A stretch of 64,000 nt of DNA from Bradyrhizobium sp. WBAH42 (GCF_024585265.1 NZ_CP036533.1:2427001-2491000); one strand, 5' to 3'. Shown: positions 8,711-18,102, counted from the stretch's first letter. Translations and numbers: made by a program. Notes: generated from the letters alone by a model not told the origin.

Positions 8711-8741
8711 TTGATCCGCCGTGATGCCAACGGCGGATCAA
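8711..8741. repeat. 12-bp perfect hairpin between the IF-1 gene and cspA
   Basis: TTGATCCGCCGT (8711-8722) pairs with ACGGCGGATCAA (8730-8741) across a seven-base loop. It lies about 35 bases after the IF-1 homologue stop. On the minus strand the run after the stem is A, not T, so it is not a classical terminator for that gene. It may be an RNA-stability hairpin or a boundary. Confidence 0.55.
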
Positions 8742-8775
8742 TCTACAGATCGGAATTCGAACTCGACGCAGCCGA

Positions 8776-9063
8776 CTAGCGGCGGCGGAACTGGCCGCCG
8801 CGTTGTCCGGGACGGGGCGGTCCGCCCGGCGTGCTGGGACGTTCGTCCTTGTGGCGGAAAATCAGCCGGCCCTTCTCAAGGTCATAGGGCGACATCTCCA
8901 CCGTCACGCGGTCGCCCGCGAGCGTCTTGATGCGGTTCTTCTTCATCTTGCCGGCGGTATAGGCAACGATCTCGTGTCCGGCGTCGAGCTGCACGCGGTA
9001 GCGGGCATCGGGGAGGATTTCGGTGACCAGTCCTTCGAACTGGATCAGCTCTTCCTTAGCCAT
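8776..9063 (-). CDS. infA: translation initiation factor IF-1 homologue with basic C-terminal tail
   Basis: The first 72 or so residues are an S1/OB-fold IF-1: [19 protein letters not shown], then [26 protein letters not shown] and IFRHK. The usual family length is about 72; this one has 95 because of a Pro/Gly/Arg-rich tail ending GGQFRRR. IF-1 binds the ribosomal A site at initiation and can melt nucleic acid. It starts 23 bases after rhlE, so it is co-transcribed with it. Whether this is the only copy cannot be known from the window. Confidence 0.88.
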   Translation of the reverse strand: MAKEELIQFEGLVTEILPDARYRVQLDAGHEIVAYTAGKMKKNRIKTLAGDRVTVEMSPYDLEKGRLIFRHKDERPSTPGGPPRPGQRGGQFRRR

Positions 9064-9086
9064 GAATGTCTCCAGGTCGTGGACGG

Positions 9087-10646
9087 CTAGTGCGAATAGG
9101 GTTTGCGGTTCGGTTGGCCGTTTGGCCGACTCTGGCGGCGCAAAAAGGCAACGCCTTGTATCCCATCAGCGGTCCCGGCGCTATGCGCGGAACGCTGTTC
9201 CGGACGGTCGACAGGCGATGAATGCATCTTACCACCGGAGCGGCGGCGGCGAGAACCCTTGGAGGCATTCTGCCCACTGCCGGGCCGTCCGTCGGCATGC
9301 CTTGCCTCCGCATGCCGTCCTTCACCGTGCCTTCCGTCGCCGTGCTTGCCGGCACCATGGTGGCGCCCGTCGGCATGCCGTTCGTCGGCACGACGCCCGT
9401 CACCGTGCCGTGCGCCTTGCGGGCGCTGGCCGGGGCGGCCGCCTGGCCGGCCCTGTCGTTGCTGCGACGGAGCGGGACCGGGATCGCGGCGGCCGGCGTC
9501 GGTGCGGTGGTCCTCCCGCGCCAGGGCGACGCGAATCAGCCGCTCGATGTCGCGCAGATAGCCGAGTTCCTCGCCGCCCGCGACCAGCGAGATCGCGGTG
9601 CCGTCGGCGCCGGCACGCGCGGTGCGGCCGATGCGATGGACGTAGGTTTCCGGCACGTTCGGCAGGTCGAAGTTGATGACGTGACTGATGCCATCGACGT
9701 CGATGCCGCGGGCGGCGATGTCGGTGGCGACCAGTGTGCGGATCTCGCCCGAGCGGAACTGGGCGAGCGTGCGCTCGCGATGGTTCTGCGACTTGTTGCC
9801 GTGGATGGCGTTGGCAGCGATGCCGGCCTTGGCCAGCGTCTTCACCACCTTGTCGGCGCCGTGCTTGGTGCGGGTGAAGACCAGCGCGCGGTTGATCGCC
9901 TCGTCCTGCAGCAGCTTGGTCAGGAAGGCGGGCTTGGCCGCGAAATCGACCTGGAGGATGCGCTGGTTGATCCGCTCGGCGGTCGAGGACACCGGCGTCA
10001 CCGCGACGCGGGCGGGGTCGCGCAGCATGGAATCGGCGAGCTCGGCGATGTCCTTCGGCATGGTGGCCGAGAAGAACAGCGTCTGCCGCTTGATCGGCAG
10101 CTTGGCGACGATTTTGCGGATGTCGTTGATGAAGCCCATGTCGAGCATGCGGTCGGCTTCGTCGAGCACGAGGAACTCGACGCTTGAAAGCTTCAAGCCG
10201 TTGCTCTGCACGAGGTCGAGCAGGCGGCCGGGGGTGGCGACGAGCACGTCGACGCCCGGCATCAGCGCGCGGACCTGACGGCCCATCGGCACGCCGCCGA
10301 TCGCAAGCGTCGAGGACAGGCGGATGTGGCGGCCATAGGCGTTGAAGCTGTCGAGGATCTGGCCGGACAGCTCGCGGGTCGGCGACAGCACCAGCACGCG
10401 GGCGGTCTTGGGCTGCGGCTTGATGCGGTTATCGAGCAGACGATGCAGGATCGGCAGCGCGAAGGACGCGGTCTTGCCGGTACCGGTCTGGGCGATGCCG
10501 ACGACGTCGCGGCCGGTCAATGCCAGCGGGATGGTTTGGGCCTGGATCGGGGTTGGGGTGACGTAATTCTCTTCACGAAGAGCGCGCGCGATGGGTTCGG
10601 CGAGGCCGAAGTCCTGAAACGAAGTCAAAAGAGGGGTTCTTTCCAT
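9087..10646 (-). CDS. rhlE: DEAD-box RNA helicase (RhlE type) with a His/Arg/Gly-rich tail
   Basis: About 519 residues. All helicase motifs are visible: the Q motif ([19 protein letters not shown]), [42 protein letters not shown] and [10 protein letters not shown]. From about residue 395 the protein becomes a low-complexity tail of short units such as [20 protein letters not shown], ending in basic sequence. It unwinds RNA duplexes, probably in ribosome assembly or mRNA decay. The ATG at 10646 fits the family start ([10 protein letters not shown]); longer in-frame starts at 10670 and 10706 exist, and none has a strong ribosome site. Confidence 0.92.
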   Translation of the reverse strand: MERTPLLTSFQDFGLAEPIARALREENYVTPTPIQAQTIPLALTGRDVVGIAQTGTGKTASFALPILHRLLDNRIKPQPKTARVLVLSPTRELSGQILDSFNAYGRHIRLSSTLAIGGVPMGRQVRALMPGVDVLVATPGRLLDLVQSNGLKLSSVEFLVLDEADRMLDMGFINDIRKIVAKLPIKRQTLFFSATMPKDIAELADSMLRDPARVAVTPVSSTAERINQRILQVDFAAKPAFLTKLLQDEAINRALVFTRTKHGADKVVKTLAKAGIAANAIHGNKSQNHRERTLAQFRSGEIRTLVATDIAARGIDVDGISHVINFDLPNVPETYVHRIGRTARAGADGTAISLVAGGEELGYLRDIERLIRVALAREDHRTDAGRRDPGPAPSQQRQGRPGGRPGQRPQGARHGDGRRADERHADGRHHGAGKHGDGRHGEGRHAEARHADGRPGSGQNASKGSRRRRSGGKMHSSPVDRPEQRSAHSAGTADGIQGVAFLRRQSRPNGQPNRKPYSH

Positions 10647-11149
10647 GTCAAAAGCGAACGCCCGGCGCATCAGCGCGGCGCGCGCAAAAGGGTGTCGAGA
10701 AGACACCTGCGTGTTTGGGGTGTCGGATGGCTTGGATGATATGGGGCAAGCCAGAGGCCCGTAGAGGGCTTAAGAACACGCGGCTCGCAACGACCCCTTG
10801 ATTCGCAAGAGGTCTCGGACGTTCATATGGAACATCGACGGGGCGCTTTCAAGGCAGGTGCGCCCGAAACAGCGGGTGCGGTGCAAAAATACTGTTGCCG
10901 GAAATTTAGCCAGAACTGGCGATTTGCTTAGAAAATAGTCCGACTGCCGCTTTCGCATACATTCAGATTGCCTAAGATTTGGGCTGTCTGACTGCGGCGA
11001 AACTTTGAATTATGACGATTAAGTCAATAGATTCAATGGGTTGATGGGTGCTCAGCCCATGGCATGGTTCTTGCGATTCCGTTAATCGCAGGCGGCCGTG
11101 GGGCCGTTTCGCAGCGTTTTCACGTCTGCGTCAGGGAGATGAGGCACTC
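10647..11149. other. intergenic region between rhlE and urtA
   Basis: About 500 bases without a credible gene; the two frames that enter it are extensions of the flanking genes. It holds the divergent regulatory sequences: a sigma-54 promoter near the urtA end (separate entry) and a more AT-rich stretch at about 10880-11040. A short inverted repeat TGGG..CCCA abuts the -24 element. I could not pick out a convincing NtrC-binding palindrome by eye. Confidence 0.6.
11060..11074 (+). promoter_or_regulatory. sigma-54 (-24/-12) promoter of urtA
   Basis: TGGCATGGTTCTTGC matches the RpoN consensus TGGCACG-N4-TTGC. The invariant GG (11061-11062) and GC (11073-11074) are separated by exactly ten bases. 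The expected start of transcription is near 11086, about 65 bases before the urtA ATG. This implies NtrC-type, nitrogen-limited control of the urt and possibly ure genes. Confidence 0.8.
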
Positions 11150-12472
11150 ATGTTTAACAAATCCACTCACGATATAGCGGCGTCATTTAGCCGCCGCGGC
11201 GTGCTCGCCGCGACCGCCGGACTGATGCTCGGTCTGGCTTCATTGACTGGCGCGAAGGCCGCGGACGGCACCATCAAGGTCGGTGTGCTGCACTCCCTGT
11301 CCGGCACCATGGCGATCAGCGAAACCACGCTGAAGGACACCATCCTCTTCCTGATCGACGAGCAGAACAAGAAGGGCGGCGTGCTCGGCAAGAAGCTGGA
11401 AGCCGTCGTCGTCGACCCCGCTTCGAACTGGCCGCTGTTCGCCGAAAAGGCGCGCGAGCTGATCACCAAGGACAAGGTCTCGGTCGTGTTCGGCTGCTGG
11501 ACCTCGGTGTCGCGCAAGTCGGTGCTCCCCGTCTTCAAGGAGCTGAACAGCATCCTGTTCTACCCCGTGCAGTACGAGGGTGAGGAGAGCGAGCGCAACG
11601 TCTTCTACACGGGTGCTGCGCCGAACCAGCAGGCGATCCCCGCCGTCGACTATCTGATGAAGGAAGAGAAGGTGAAGCGCTGGGTGCTCGCGGGCACCGA
11701 CTACGTCTATCCGCGCACCACCAACAAGATCCTGGAAGCCTATCTGAAGTCGAAGGGTGTCGCCCAGGAAGACATCATGATCAACTACACGCCGTTCGGT
11801 CATTCCGACTGGCAGACGATCGTGGCCGACATCAAGAAGTTCGGCTCGGCCGGCAAGAAGACCGCGGTGGTCTCGACCATCAACGGCGACGCCAACGTTC
11901 CCTTCTACAAGGAGCTCGGCAACCAGGGCATCAAGGCGAAGGACATCCCGGTGGTCGCGTTCTCGGTGGGTGAGGAAGAGCTCGCCGGCATCGACACCAA
12001 GCCGCTGGTCGGTCACCTCGCCGCCTGGAACTACTTCCAGTCGATCAAGTCGCCGGAGAACGAGAAGTTCATCAAGGCGTGGCAGACCTACACCAAGAAT
12101 CCGAAGCGCGTGACCAACGATCCGATGGAAGCGCACGTGATCGGCTTCGACATGTGGGTCAAGGCGGTCGAGAAGGCGAAGTCGACCGATCCCGACAAGG
12201 TGATCGACGCTCTCCCGGGCATCGAAGCCAAGAACCTGACCGGCGGCACCTCCAAGATGCTCCCGAACCACCATATCACCAAGCCGGTGTTCATCGGCGA
12301 GATCAAGGGCAACGGCCAGTTCGACGTGGTCTGGAAGACCCCGAGCCTCGTCCCCGGCGATGCCTGGTCGAAGGAGCTCGACGGCTCCAAGGACCTGATC
12401 GGCGATTGGGTCGGCAAGAAGTGCGGCAACTTCAACACCAAGACCAACAAGTGCCTCGGCTCGGGCTCCTGA
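11150..12472 (+). CDS. urtA: urea ABC transporter substrate-binding protein UrtA
   Basis: A 440-residue periplasmic binding protein of the HAAT/Leu-binding type. The N-terminus carries SRRGVLAATAG followed by a hydrophobic stretch and AKAADG, a likely Tat signal peptide. The mature part begins with IKVGVLHSLSGTMAISE and contains FGCWTSVSRKSVLPV, matching UrtA. The ATG at 11150 is chosen: GAGG lies seven bases upstream, and the longer frame from 11048 would begin before the sigma-54 promoter. It heads the urtABCDE operon. Confidence 0.95.
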   Translation: MFNKSTHDIAASFSRRGVLAATAGLMLGLASLTGAKAADGTIKVGVLHSLSGTMAISETTLKDTILFLIDEQNKKGGVLGKKLEAVVVDPASNWPLFAEKARELITKDKVSVVFGCWTSVSRKSVLPVFKELNSILFYPVQYEGEESERNVFYTGAAPNQQAIPAVDYLMKEEKVKRWVLAGTDYVYPRTTNKILEAYLKSKGVAQEDIMINYTPFGHSDWQTIVADIKKFGSAGKKTAVVSTINGDANVPFYKELGNQGIKAKDIPVVAFSVGEEELAGIDTKPLVGHLAAWNYFQSIKSPENEKFIKAWQTYTKNPKRVTNDPMEAHVIGFDMWVKAVEKAKSTDPDKVIDALPGIEAKNLTGGTSKMLPNHHITKPVFIGEIKGNGQFDVVWKTPSLVPGDAWSKELDGSKDLIGDWVGKKCGNFNTKTNKCLGSGS

Positions 12473-12500
12473 TCCCGATCTGACGCTCCATTGCAAGACC

Positions 12501-12530
12501 GGAGAGGGCGGCGATCCCGCCGCCTTCTCC
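12501..12530 (+). repeat. intercistronic stem-loop between urtA and urtB
   Basis: GGAGAGGGCGGCG (12501-12513) pairs with CGCCGCCTTCTCC (12518-12530) with one G-T position. No T run follows, so it is unlikely to terminate. A hairpin just after a binding-protein gene commonly protects its mRNA from 3' decay and makes the binding protein more abundant than the permease. Confidence 0.6.
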
Positions 12531-12556
12531 ACTCATTTCTGCCGGGGTCATTCACA

Positions 12557-14164
12557 GTGCCAGCCCATTTGTCCGCCCGTCTCTGTTCGCTTGCACTCTC
12601 GTTGTTTCTGATTGCGTTCGCGCTGCCGGCCTTCGCCGGTCCGTTCGAGGACGCGGTCGCCAAATTCGCCAATGATGATTTTTCCGACACGGAAGAGGCG
12701 ATCGGTGCGATCGCGGGCAGCGGCAGCAAGCTGGCTTTTCCGATCATCAGTGCGCTCCAGGACGGCCGTCTCATGGCCGATCCCGACAGCAAGAAGGTCT
12801 ACGTCACCGGTGCCGACGGCAAGTCGATCGACGCTGCGACCGGCGAGGCCGTCGCCAGCGTTCCCGACAGTGCGAGCGCGGTTCGCCTCAACAACCGCCT
12901 GCGCCGCAGCGTCGATGCCGCGCTCGGCAGCCTGACGCTGCAGTCGCCGGATCTGGGAGCGCGCCTGCAGGCGGCGCAGTCCGTCTTCAAGTCGCACGAG
13001 GAGACCGCGCTTGAGGCGGTCGATGCCGCGCTTGCCAAGGAAACCAACAAATCCGTCAAGGCGGCGCTCGGCGAGGCCCGCGCTGCGATCCTGCTGTTCA
13101 AGTCCGACGCCACCGAGGTCGAGAAGCTCGAAGCGGTCGCAACCATCAAGGCGCGTGGCGACCAGGATGCGCTGGCGCTGCTCACCGGCATGGGCGAGCA
13201 GCCCGCCTCGGTGACCAAGGCCGCCGCGAGCGCGATCGGCTCGATCCAGAATTCGCTCGCAGTCTGGTCGATGGTGCAGAATGCCTGGTACGGCCTCTCG
13301 CTCGGCTCGGTCTTGCTGCTCGCCGCGATCGGGCTCGCCATCACCTTCGGCGTGATGGGCGTCATCAACATGGCGCATGGCGAGATGGTGATGATCGGGG
13401 CCTACACCACCTTCGTGGTGCAGGAGGTGATCCGCACCCGCTATCCCGGCCTGTTCGACTATTCGCTCTTGATCGCCGTGCCGCTTGCCTTCCTCGTCGC
13501 AGGCGCGATCGGCGTCTTGATCGAGCGCAGCATCATCCGCTTCCTCTACGGGCGCCCGCTCGAGACGCTGCTCGCGACCTGGGGCCTGTCGCTGGTGCTG
13601 CAACAGGCGGTGCGCACCATGTTCGGCCCGACCAACCGCGAGGTCGGCAACCCCTCCTGGATGAGCGGCGCGTTCGAGCTCGGCCAGATCACCATCACCT
13701 ACAACCGGCTCTGGATCCTTGTCTTCACGCTCGCCGTGTTCGCGATCCTGCTCGCGATGTTGCGCTACACCGCGCTGGGCCTCGAAATGCGTGCGGTGAC
13801 GCAGAACCGCCGCATGGCGGCCTCGATGGGCATCGCCACCTCGCGCGTCGACGCGCTCACATTCGGCCTCGGCTCGGGCATTGCCGGCATCGCCGGCGTG
13901 GCGCTGTCGCAGATCGACAATGTCAGCCCCAATCTCGGCCAGAGCTACATCATCGACAGCTTCATGGTCGTGGTGTTCGGCGGCGTCGGCAATCTCTGGG
14001 GCACGCTGGTCGGCGCCTTCACGCTCGGCATCGCGAACAAGTTCCTGGAGCCGGTCGCCGGCGCAGTGCTCGGCAAGATCGCGATCCTGGTTCTCATCAT
14101 CCTGTTCATTCAAAAGCGGCCGCGCGGCCTGTTCGCGCTCAAGGGCCGTGCGGTGGAAGCATGA
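12557..14164 (+). CDS. urtB: urea ABC transporter permease UrtB
   Basis: About 535 residues. A signal-like segment (LALSLFLIAFALPAFAG) is followed by a roughly 220-residue soluble helical region seen in UrtB but not in LivH. The permease domain starts near VWSMVQNAWYGLSLGS and includes GVMGVINMAHGEMVMIGAY and the VVVFGGVGNLWGT loop. It is an inner-membrane subunit that pairs with UrtC. GTG 12557 with GGGG upstream is the likely start; a longer TTG start at 12491 would run through the intercistronic hairpin. Confidence 0.92.
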   Translation: MPAHLSARLCSLALSLFLIAFALPAFAGPFEDAVAKFANDDFSDTEEAIGAIAGSGSKLAFPIISALQDGRLMADPDSKKVYVTGADGKSIDAATGEAVASVPDSASAVRLNNRLRRSVDAALGSLTLQSPDLGARLQAAQSVFKSHEETALEAVDAALAKETNKSVKAALGEARAAILLFKSDATEVEKLEAVATIKARGDQDALALLTGMGEQPASVTKAAASAIGSIQNSLAVWSMVQNAWYGLSLGSVLLLAAIGLAITFGVMGVINMAHGEMVMIGAYTTFVVQEVIRTRYPGLFDYSLLIAVPLAFLVAGAIGVLIERSIIRFLYGRPLETLLATWGLSLVLQQAVRTMFGPTNREVGNPSWMSGAFELGQITITYNRLWILVFTLAVFAILLAMLRYTALGLEMRAVTQNRRMAASMGIATSRVDALTFGLGSGIAGIAGVALSQIDNVSPNLGQSYIIDSFMVVVFGGVGNLWGTLVGAFTLGIANKFLEPVAGAVLGKIAILVLIILFIQKRPRGLFALKGRAVEA

Positions 14165-15330
14165 CCCCTCACATGCTGACGCGATCGCTGGACCGCGGCG
14201 CGACGATCTTCCTCTTGGTTGTCGCCGGGCTGGGCGTGCTGATACCGCTGTCCAACCTGCTGCTGCCCGCCGGCTCGTTCCTGCAAGTGCCGACCTATCT
14301 CGTGGCGCTCTGGGGCAAATATGTCTGCTACGCCATCCTGGCGCTCGCGATCGATCTGATCTGGGGCTATTGCGGCATCCTCTCGCTCGGCCACGGCGCC
14401 TTCTTCGCGCTCGGCGGCTACGCCATGGGCATGTACCTGATGCGGCAGATCGGCACCCGCGGCGTCTACGGCAACCCGATCCTGCCCGACTTCATGGTGT
14501 TCCTGAACTGGCAGAAGCTGCCCTGGTACTGGTACGGCTTCGACATGTTCTGGTTCGCCGCGCTGATGGTGCTGGTCGTGCCAGGCCTGCTCGCCTTCTG
14601 CTTCGGCTGGCTCGCCTTCCGCTCCCGCGTCACCGGCGTCTATCTGTCGATCATCACGCAGGCGATGACCTATGCGCTGCTGCTCGCCTTCTTCCGCAAC
14701 GATTTCGGCTTCGGCGGCAACAACGGCCTGACCGACTTCAAGGACATCCTGGGCTTCAACGTGCAGGCGGAGGGAACGCGCGCCGCGCTGTTCGCGCTGA
14801 GCTGCCTGGCACTGATCGTCGGTTTCCTGATCTGCCGTGCCATCGTCTCCTCCAAGCTCGGCAAGGTCTTGATCGCGGTGCGTGACGCGGAATCGCGCAC
14901 GCGCTTCCTCGGCTACCGCGTCGAATCCTACAAGCTGTTCGTGTTCACGGTGTCGGCCTGCATGGCCGGCGTCGCCGGCGCGCTCTATGTGCCGCAGGTC
15001 GGCATCATCAACCCCAGCGAATTCGCGCCGGGCAATTCGATCGAGGCGGTGATCTGGGTCGCGGTCGGCGGCCGCGGCACGCTGGTCGGCGCCGCGCTCG
15101 GCGCCGTCGTCGTCAACTACGCCAAGACGTTCTTCACCTCCGGCGTGCTGGCGCCGTACTGGCTGTTCATGCTGGGTGCGCTGTTCATCCTGGTGACGCT
15201 GCTGCTGCCCAAGGGCATCGTTGGCACCTTCAACGCCTGGTGGGATCAGTCGAAGGAAAAACGCACCGCCGCGACCACCGCGAGCGCCGCGGCCGAAGAC
15301 GGCGTCACCGAACCCAAGATGGCGGAGTAA
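14161..15330 (+). CDS. urtC: urea ABC transporter permease UrtC
   Basis: A 389-residue integral membrane protein of the LivM family. It has about ten hydrophobic segments, the GYCGILSLGHGAFFALGGYA motif, the EAA-like loop around AVRDAESRTRFLGY, and NPSEFAPGNSIEAVIWVAVG. It forms the channel with UrtB. The ATG overlaps the urtB stop as ATGA. The cytoplasmic C-terminus is extended by a Lys/Ala/Thr-rich tail. Confidence 0.95.
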   Translation: MTPHMLTRSLDRGATIFLLVVAGLGVLIPLSNLLLPAGSFLQVPTYLVALWGKYVCYAILALAIDLIWGYCGILSLGHGAFFALGGYAMGMYLMRQIGTRGVYGNPILPDFMVFLNWQKLPWYWYGFDMFWFAALMVLVVPGLLAFCFGWLAFRSRVTGVYLSIITQAMTYALLLAFFRNDFGFGGNNGLTDFKDILGFNVQAEGTRAALFALSCLALIVGFLICRAIVSSKLGKVLIAVRDAESRTRFLGYRVESYKLFVFTVSACMAGVAGALYVPQVGIINPSEFAPGNSIEAVIWVAVGGRGTLVGAALGAVVVNYAKTFFTSGVLAPYWLFMLGALFILVTLLLPKGIVGTFNAWWDQSKEKRTAATTASAAAEDGVTEPKMAE

Positions 15331-15336
15331 GCGGTC

Positions 15337-16098
15337 ATGAACGTCATGGACACCCGCGCGACCTCCGCGATGCTCTATCTGGACGGCGTGCACGTCTCCT
15401 TCGACGGCTTCCACGCCATCAACAATCTGTCGCTGACGCTCGAGCCCGGCGAGATGCGCGCCATCATCGGGCCGAACGGCGCCGGCAAGACCACGATGAT
15501 GGACATCATCACCGGCAAGACCAAGCCGGACGAAGGTACCGTGCTGTTCGACGGCATCACCGACCTGACGCGCCTCGACGAGACCCGTATCGCCGAGCTC
15601 GGCATCGGCCGCAAATTCCAGAAGCCGACGGTGTTCGAGAGCCAGACCGTGCAGGACAATCTGCTGCTGGCGCTCAATGTCGATTACTCGGTCCGCGGCA
15701 CGCTGTTCTGGCGCGGCAGCAAGGCGGAGTCCGAGCGCATCGACAAGGTGCTGGAGACGATCCGTCTCACCGAGGCGCGCAACCGCCTCGCCGGCAGCCT
15801 CAGCCATGGCCAGAAGCAATGGCTCGAGATCGGCATGCTGCTGGCGCAGGATCCGAAACTGCTGCTGGTCGACGAGCCCGTCGCGGGGATGACCGACGTC
15901 GAGACGCACCTCACCGCCGAGCTGCTGAAGGAAATCAACAAGACCCACACCGTCATGGTGGTCGAGCACGACATGACCTTCGTGCGCGAGCTCGGCGTCA
16001 AGGTCACCTGCCTGCACGAAGGCACGGTGCTCGCGGAAGGGACCATCGACCAGGTCTCGTCCAACGAGCGGGTCATCGAAGTCTATCTGGGACGCTGA
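15337..16098 (+). CDS. urtD: urea ABC transporter ATP-binding protein UrtD
   Basis: A 253-residue ABC ATPase. Walker A is GPNGAGKTT, the signature region is LSHGQKQWLEIG and Walker B is LLLVDEPVAGMTD. Its signature (SHGQ rather than SGGQ) and overall layout are those of the LivG/UrtD type. It powers urea import together with UrtE. It starts six bases after urtC. Confidence 0.94.
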   Translation: MNVMDTRATSAMLYLDGVHVSFDGFHAINNLSLTLEPGEMRAIIGPNGAGKTTMMDIITGKTKPDEGTVLFDGITDLTRLDETRIAELGIGRKFQKPTVFESQTVQDNLLLALNVDYSVRGTLFWRGSKAESERIDKVLETIRLTEARNRLAGSLSHGQKQWLEIGMLLAQDPKLLLVDEPVAGMTDVETHLTAELLKEINKTHTVMVVEHDMTFVRELGVKVTCLHEGTVLAEGTIDQVSSNERVIEVYLGR

Positions 16099-16101
16099 GC
16101 G

Positions 16102-16797
16102 ATGCTTGAGGTCAAGGACATCAACCTGTTCTACGGCGCGGCGCAGGCGCTGCGCGGCGTCTCGATCTTGGCCGAGCCCGGCAAGGTCACGTGCGTGCTC
16201 GGGCGCAACGGCGTCGGCAAGACCTCGCTCTTGCGCGCCATGGTCGGGCAATATCCGATCTCCTCGGGCGCAATCGTGTTCGACGGCAGCGATATCACCG
16301 GCCTCAAGCCGTATGAGCGGGCGCGCAAGGGTATTGGCTTCGTGCCGCAGGGCCGCGAGATCTTTCCGCTGCTGAGTGTCGAGGAGAACCTCAAGACCGG
16401 CTTCGGTCCGCTCAAGCGCGAGGACAAGCACATTCCGGACGACGTGTTCTCGCTGTTTCCCGTGCTGCAATCCATGCTCGGCCGGCGTGGCGGCGACCTC
16501 TCCGGCGGCCAGCAGCAGCAGCTCGCGATCGGCCGCGCGCTGGTGATGCGGCCGAAGCTGCTGCTGCTCGACGAGCCCACCGAAGGCATCCAGCCCTCGA
16601 TCATCAAGGACATCGGCCGCGCCATCTCTTACTTGCGCAATCTCGGCAACATCGCCATCGTGCTGGTCGAACAATATCTCGACTTTGCCTGCGAACTCGG
16701 CGACAGTTTCGCGGTGATGGATCGCGGTGCGGTGAAGTTCACCTGCGACCGCTCCAATCTCGATCCGGGCGAGATTAGCCGCCAGATGGCGCTGTAA
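16102..16797 (+). CDS. urtE: urea ABC transporter ATP-binding protein UrtE
   Basis: A 231-residue ABC ATPase with GRNGVGKTS (Walker A), LSGGQQQQLAIGRAL (signature) and LLLLDEPTEGIQPS (Walker B). The short length and GIQPSII sequence are typical of UrtE/LivF. It starts three bases after urtD and is the last transporter gene before ureD, 38 bases on, so transport and hydrolysis genes are probably co-transcribed. Confidence 0.94.
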   Translation: MLEVKDINLFYGAAQALRGVSILAEPGKVTCVLGRNGVGKTSLLRAMVGQYPISSGAIVFDGSDITGLKPYERARKGIGFVPQGREIFPLLSVEENLKTGFGPLKREDKHIPDDVFSLFPVLQSMLGRRGGDLSGGQQQQLAIGRALVMRPKLLLLDEPTEGIQPSIIKDIGRAISYLRNLGNIAIVLVEQYLDFACELGDSFAVMDRGAVKFTCDRSNLDPGEISRQMAL

Positions 16798-16835
16798 GCC
16801 GGCAAAGACCTGCCGCGACCGGCTGGGGGAGACGG

Positions 16836-17666
16836 ATGCGCAGCGAATTGTCAGCCACATCCACGCTGTTCGAGGCCAACCGCGCCCGTGGCGCGGTGCG
16901 CTTCGACGTGCATGCGCGCGCCGGCGTGACGCGTCGCGGCGCCTTGCATGAATCCGGTTCGCTCCGCGTCCGCTTTCCCTCGCCGGAAGATCAGGGTCTG
17001 TCCGGCGTGTTCGTCAATACGGCCGGCGGAGTTGCTGGTGGCGATCGCTTCGATGTCGAGATAGCGGCGGCGGATGGAGCGCGGCTGACGCTGACCACAG
17101 CGGCCGCCGAAAAGGTCTATCGCACGCCCGGAGCTGCGGCGCAGCTCAACATCGCCCTGAAGGTCGGCGCGGGCGCGCATCTTGCCTGGCTGCCTCAGGA
17201 GACGATTCTGTTCGACCGCGCCCGCGTGCAGCGCCGCTTCGACATCGATCTCGACGAGGCAGCCTCGCTCCTGCTCTGCGAAATCGTGGTGTTCGGCCGC
17301 ACCGCCATGGGCGAGCGGATGGAGCAGGGCGAGTTCATCGACCGTTGGCGGCTGCGCCGTGGCGGCCGGCTGGTGTTCGCAGAGACGGTCCGGCTCGACG
17401 GCGACATCGGCGGCAAGCTTGCACGGCCCGCGGTCGCCAAGGGTGGCGCGGCGATCGGCACAGCCCTGATCGTGCCCGGCGACGAGGCCCTGGTCGAGCG
17501 CATCCGGGAGGCGTCGGAATCGTTCTCCGGCGAGGTCGGAATCTCGGCCTGGAATGGCTTTGCAATGGCGCGGTTCTGTGCCCAAGATGCGGCGCGCTTG
17601 CGCGCCGACATGATGACGGTGCTGGCACGCACCGGTGCGGCCCTGCCGCGGCTCTGGTTGAACTAG
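16836..17666 (+). CDS. ureD: urease accessory protein UreD (UreH)
   Basis: A 276-residue UreD family member. Conserved pieces include RFPSPEDQGLSGVFVNTAGG and LTTAAAEKVYRT, then WLPQETILFDRA. UreD forms the scaffold that brings UreF and UreG to apo-urease for nickel insertion. GGGGGAGACGG precedes the ATG. It is the first ure gene after urtE. Confidence 0.95.
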   Translation: MRSELSATSTLFEANRARGAVRFDVHARAGVTRRGALHESGSLRVRFPSPEDQGLSGVFVNTAGGVAGGDRFDVEIAAADGARLTLTTAAAEKVYRTPGAAAQLNIALKVGAGAHLAWLPQETILFDRARVQRRFDIDLDEAASLLLCEIVVFGRTAMGERMEQGEFIDRWRLRRGGRLVFAETVRLDGDIGGKLARPAVAKGGAAIGTALIVPGDEALVERIREASESFSGEVGISAWNGFAMARFCAQDAARLRADMMTVLARTGAALPRLWLN

Positions 17667-17704
17667 ACTGGTTGAATTGACGTGCTGAACGGAAGAGATG
17701 TCGC

Positions 17705-18007
17705 ATGAACCTGTCTCCCCGCGAAAAGGACAAGCTTTTGATCTCGATGGCGGCAATCGTGGCCCGGCGCCGGCTGGACCGCGGCGTCAAGCTCAACCAT
17801 CCCGAGGCGATCGCGATCATCTCCGATTTCATCCTCGAAGGCGCCCGCGACGGCCGCACCGTCGCCGAGCTGATGCAGTCCGGCGCGCAGGTGCTGACCC
17901 GCGACCAGGTGATGCCGGGCATCCCCGAGATGATCCACGACATCCAGGTCGAGGCGACCTTTCCTGACGGCACCAAGCTCGTCACGGTGCACGAGCCGAT
18001 CCGCTAA
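17705..18007 (+). CDS. ureA: urease gamma subunit
   Basis: A 100-residue protein of the exact UreA length: [38 protein letters not shown] and VHEPIR at the end. It is a structural subunit of the (UreABC)3 enzyme. It starts 38 bases after ureD. A large palindrome separates it from ureB. Confidence 0.97.
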   Translation: MNLSPREKDKLLISMAAIVARRRLDRGVKLNHPEAIAIISDFILEGARDGRTVAELMQSGAQVLTRDQVMPGIPEMIHDIQVEATFPDGTKLVTVHEPIR

Positions 18008-18008
18008 G

Positions 18009-18102
18009 TGTCATTCCGGGGCGCCCGCAGGGCGAACCCGGAATCCAGAGATTGTTGACCGAGATTCCGGGTTTCGGCCCTTCGGGCCGCCCCGGAATGA
18101 CA
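18009..18102. repeat. REP-type palindromic element between ureA and ureB
   Basis: Outer arms TGTCATTCCGGGGC (18009-18022) and GCCCCGGAATGACA (18089-18102) are perfect complements. Inner arms ACCCGGAATC (18036-18045) and GATTCCGGGT (18063-18072) nest inside. The same family occurs at 58424-58527 and in collapsed form at 49279-49303. It ends only 15 bases before the ureB start. Confidence 0.85.

Noticed and set aside
14110..16860. A 916-codon open frame antisense to urtC-urtE
   Set aside because: It is a GC-driven shadow: low-complexity Arg/Asp/Glu/Gly translation, no domain, and it lies fully opposite well-recognised transporter genes.
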